The notes under the pieces: generated by a model
The model's input: the letters and a program-made list of their open reading frames with translations, nothing else
What the model was told of the DNA's origin: nothing
Databases searched by the model: none
Origin: JAGOFO01 sp964522105
GTDB lineage: Bacteria; Myxococcota_A; UBA9042; DTJE01
Direction: 5' to 3'
NCBI GenBank assembly: GCA_964522105.1
Contig: CAZFVA010000011.1
Location: forward strand, 28,451-92,450
DNA length: 64,000 nt
Program-made: the position numbers and the translations under genes
Shown: piece after piece, positions 62,891 to 64,000 of the stretch
How positions within the stretch are numbered: the first letter of the stretch is position 1
How the letters are laid out: the number at the start of each line of letters is the position of its first letter

Positions 62891-63628
62891 ATGAAAAATG
62901 TATTGATTCTGGGGGCTTCGTCGGGAATGGCCAGGGCACTCGGCAGATTGCTGTGCAGCGACGCCAGACTGATCCTTGCCGGTAACGACCCGGAAGTACT
63001 GGGCAAAATCGCGACCGACCTGGAACTTAGATCTAACGGCAACGCGCCCGTCGTGGCCGAATTCGACGCTCGCGACACCAGCGGACACGGCGCATTTGTC
63101 GCTAAAGTCGCCAATGATGTCGGGCCGATCAACGAAGCCTACGTTTTCTTCGGTGTCATGGTCGACGAGGCCGCGGCGCACCAGAAACCGGAACTGGCCA
63201 TCGACATGATGTTGATCAACTACGTTGGCGCGGTTTCCGTCATGGAACACCTGGCCGCCCACATGGAAACGAACAAGTTCGGCCTGATCGCGGCCGTGTC
63301 GTCAGTCGCCGGGGATCGCGGACGCAGCAGCAACTACCTTTACGGTTCAACCAAAGCCGGGCTGTCGGCGTATCTGTCTGGACTTCGCGCCCGCATGCAG
63401 GCGTTCGGCGTTCACGTCATGACGGTCAAACCGGGATTCGTTGACACCCCGATGACCGCATCAATCAAGAAAGGCCCGCTGTTTTCGGCACCCGAAAAGA
63501 TTGCCACAGGAATCATCAAATCCGCCGCAAAACGGCGTAACTCGGTGTATCTGCCGGGCTTCTGGACCTTAATCATGCTGATCATCATCCACATCCCCGA
63601 AGGCATATTCAAGAAGTTGAAGTTCTAA
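62891..63628 (+). CDS. DprE2-like short-chain dehydrogenase
   Basis: A 246-residue SDR: 'LILGASSGMARALGR' nucleotide loop, 'LINYVGAVSVMEHLA' (Asn), catalytic Ser in 'SSVAGDRG', and Y-x3-K in 'YGSTKAG'. A C-terminal hydrophobic helix (about 220-240) suggests membrane association. Location after the DprE1-like gene and overall pattern fit DprE2, which reduces the keto-sugar to the arabino form. GGAG precedes the ATG. Confidence 0.85.
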   Translation: MKNVLILGASSGMARALGRLLCSDARLILAGNDPEVLGKIATDLELRSNGNAPVVAEFDARDTSGHGAFVAKVANDVGPINEAYVFFGVMVDEAAAHQKPELAIDMMLINYVGAVSVMEHLAAHMETNKFGLIAAVSSVAGDRGRSSNYLYGSTKAGLSAYLSGLRARMQAFGVHVMTVKPGFVDTPMTASIKKGPLFSAPEKIATGIIKSAAKRRNSVYLPGFWTLIMLIIIHIPEGIFKKLKF

Positions 63629-63669
63629 GCCCTCAACGTAGCGCCAGCATCCAGACTGGTGATGAGGGC
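63629..63669. terminator. Possible stem-loop at the end of the DprE2-like gene
   Basis: GCCCTCA and TGAGGGC form a perfect outer stem, with an inner CCAG/CTGG pairing, directly after the stop codon. No T-run follows, so termination is only possible, not certain. It lies between convergent genes. Confidence 0.4.
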
Positions 63670-63694
63670 ATGAAGCGTCCAGCGCAGTTTCATT

Positions 63695-63988
63695 TCATTT
63701 TCGAACCTTCAAAGGCACGACTTTATCGAGCATTGCATCAAGATCGTCATCGTCGATCAGTTTTCCTGCTTCCGAGTCCGCCAAACCCATTCGTACCGAC
63801 TCAACGAACCGCGCAGTTTCGGTCAGACGGTCAAAATCTTCCGTGGACACAAGCACACCAGCAGCCTTGCCATGTTGCGTTATGACGATGGGCCGACGGT
63901 CTTCGTGGAGTCGACGTAGAATACGAGCGGCCTGCACCTTCAGTTCACCTACGGACACTATGTCATTGGAAACTTGAATTTGACGCAT
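63695..63988 (-). CDS. Phd/YefM-type antitoxin
   Basis: A 97-residue protein. 'VSVGELKVQAARILRRLHEDRRPIVITQHGKAAGVLVSTEDFDRL' matches the Phd/YefM DNA-binding domain; the acidic C-terminus would bind a toxin. ATG 63988 has AGGTG upstream. Only 66 bases separate its stop from the DprE2-like gene, leaving no room for a toxin on the 3' side; a toxin could lie beyond the right edge. Confidence 0.85.
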   Translation of the reverse strand: MRQIQVSNDIVSVGELKVQAARILRRLHEDRRPIVITQHGKAAGVLVSTEDFDRLTETARFVESVRMGLADSEAGKLIDDDDLDAMLDKVVPLKVRK

Positions 63989-64000
63989 GATTGGCACCTG

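Overview
The window comes from a Gram-negative bacterium. It has many lipoprotein signal peptides, an outer-membrane beta-barrel, an OmpA-like protein and a type IV pilin. Several features point to Myxococcota or a related delta-proteobacterial lineage: a giant lipoprotein with 16 MopE-type metal-binding-motif repeats, Asp-rich linkers behind the lipoprotein cysteine in four proteins, and a secreted metzincin whose C-terminus resembles a MYXO-CTERM tail (Gly-Cys, one membrane helix, Arg cluster). GC looks to be in the fifties by eye. No rRNA, tRNA, CRISPR array or insertion sequence was recognised. Two 100-base N runs (29301-29400 and 58580-58679) are scaffold gaps that interrupt genes.

Layout. 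1-5.8 kb: 3' part of a GH5-like gene, cysK with a palindromic operator candidate, a GPH-type transporter with a small lipoprotein, a ferredoxin with terminator, a dual-specificity phosphatase. 6-10.5 kb: secA, efp and epmA (translation factor and its lysylation enzyme). 10.6-15.2 kb: secreted protein, matrixin-like protease, OmpA-like protein, pilin, HExxH protease. 15.3-20.1 kb: ferritin and a single-polypeptide topoisomerase III-RecQ helicase fusion. 20.2-26.8 kb: secreted lipase-like hydrolase, DDPAT-repeat lipoprotein, HEPN-MNT toxin-antitoxin pair, ADP-dependent sugar kinase-like protein, TrhA, small lipoprotein. 26.8-30.5 kb: guaA and a UbiV/UbiU-like U32 pair. 30.7-36.3 kb: HigB/HigA-like pair, GH1 beta-glucosidase-like lipoprotein, stand-alone E2-type acyltransferase domain, AbrB-type antitoxin with a truncated toxin remnant, hypoxanthine-DNA-glycosylase-like protein, MaoC hydratase. 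36.4-49.1 kb: POT transporter, epimerase, the MopE-repeat lipoprotein, a polytopic membrane protein, and a second large Cys/Gly-rich lipoprotein with a paralogous N-terminus. 49.1-56.9 kb: PP2C-cNMP-binding fusion, porin, FxsA, SMUG1-type DNA glycosylase, metallopeptidase, PepT. 57.1-64 kb: ceramidase-like lipoprotein, unrecognised secreted protein, MBL hydrolase, DprE1/DprE2-like pair, Phd-type antitoxin.

How genes work together. The clearest functional units are efp-epmA (EF-P and beta-lysylation), the ubiU-ubiV-like pair (O2-independent quinone hydroxylation), the DprE1/DprE2-like pair (two-step epimerisation of a lipid-linked ribose), three toxin-antitoxin loci plus an isolated antitoxin at the right edge, and a nucleic-acid-maintenance set that is not contiguous (TopIII-RecQ, SMUG1, HDG). 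The item most worth following is the TopIII-RecQ fusion, which puts both halves of a double-Holliday-junction dissolvasome on one chain.
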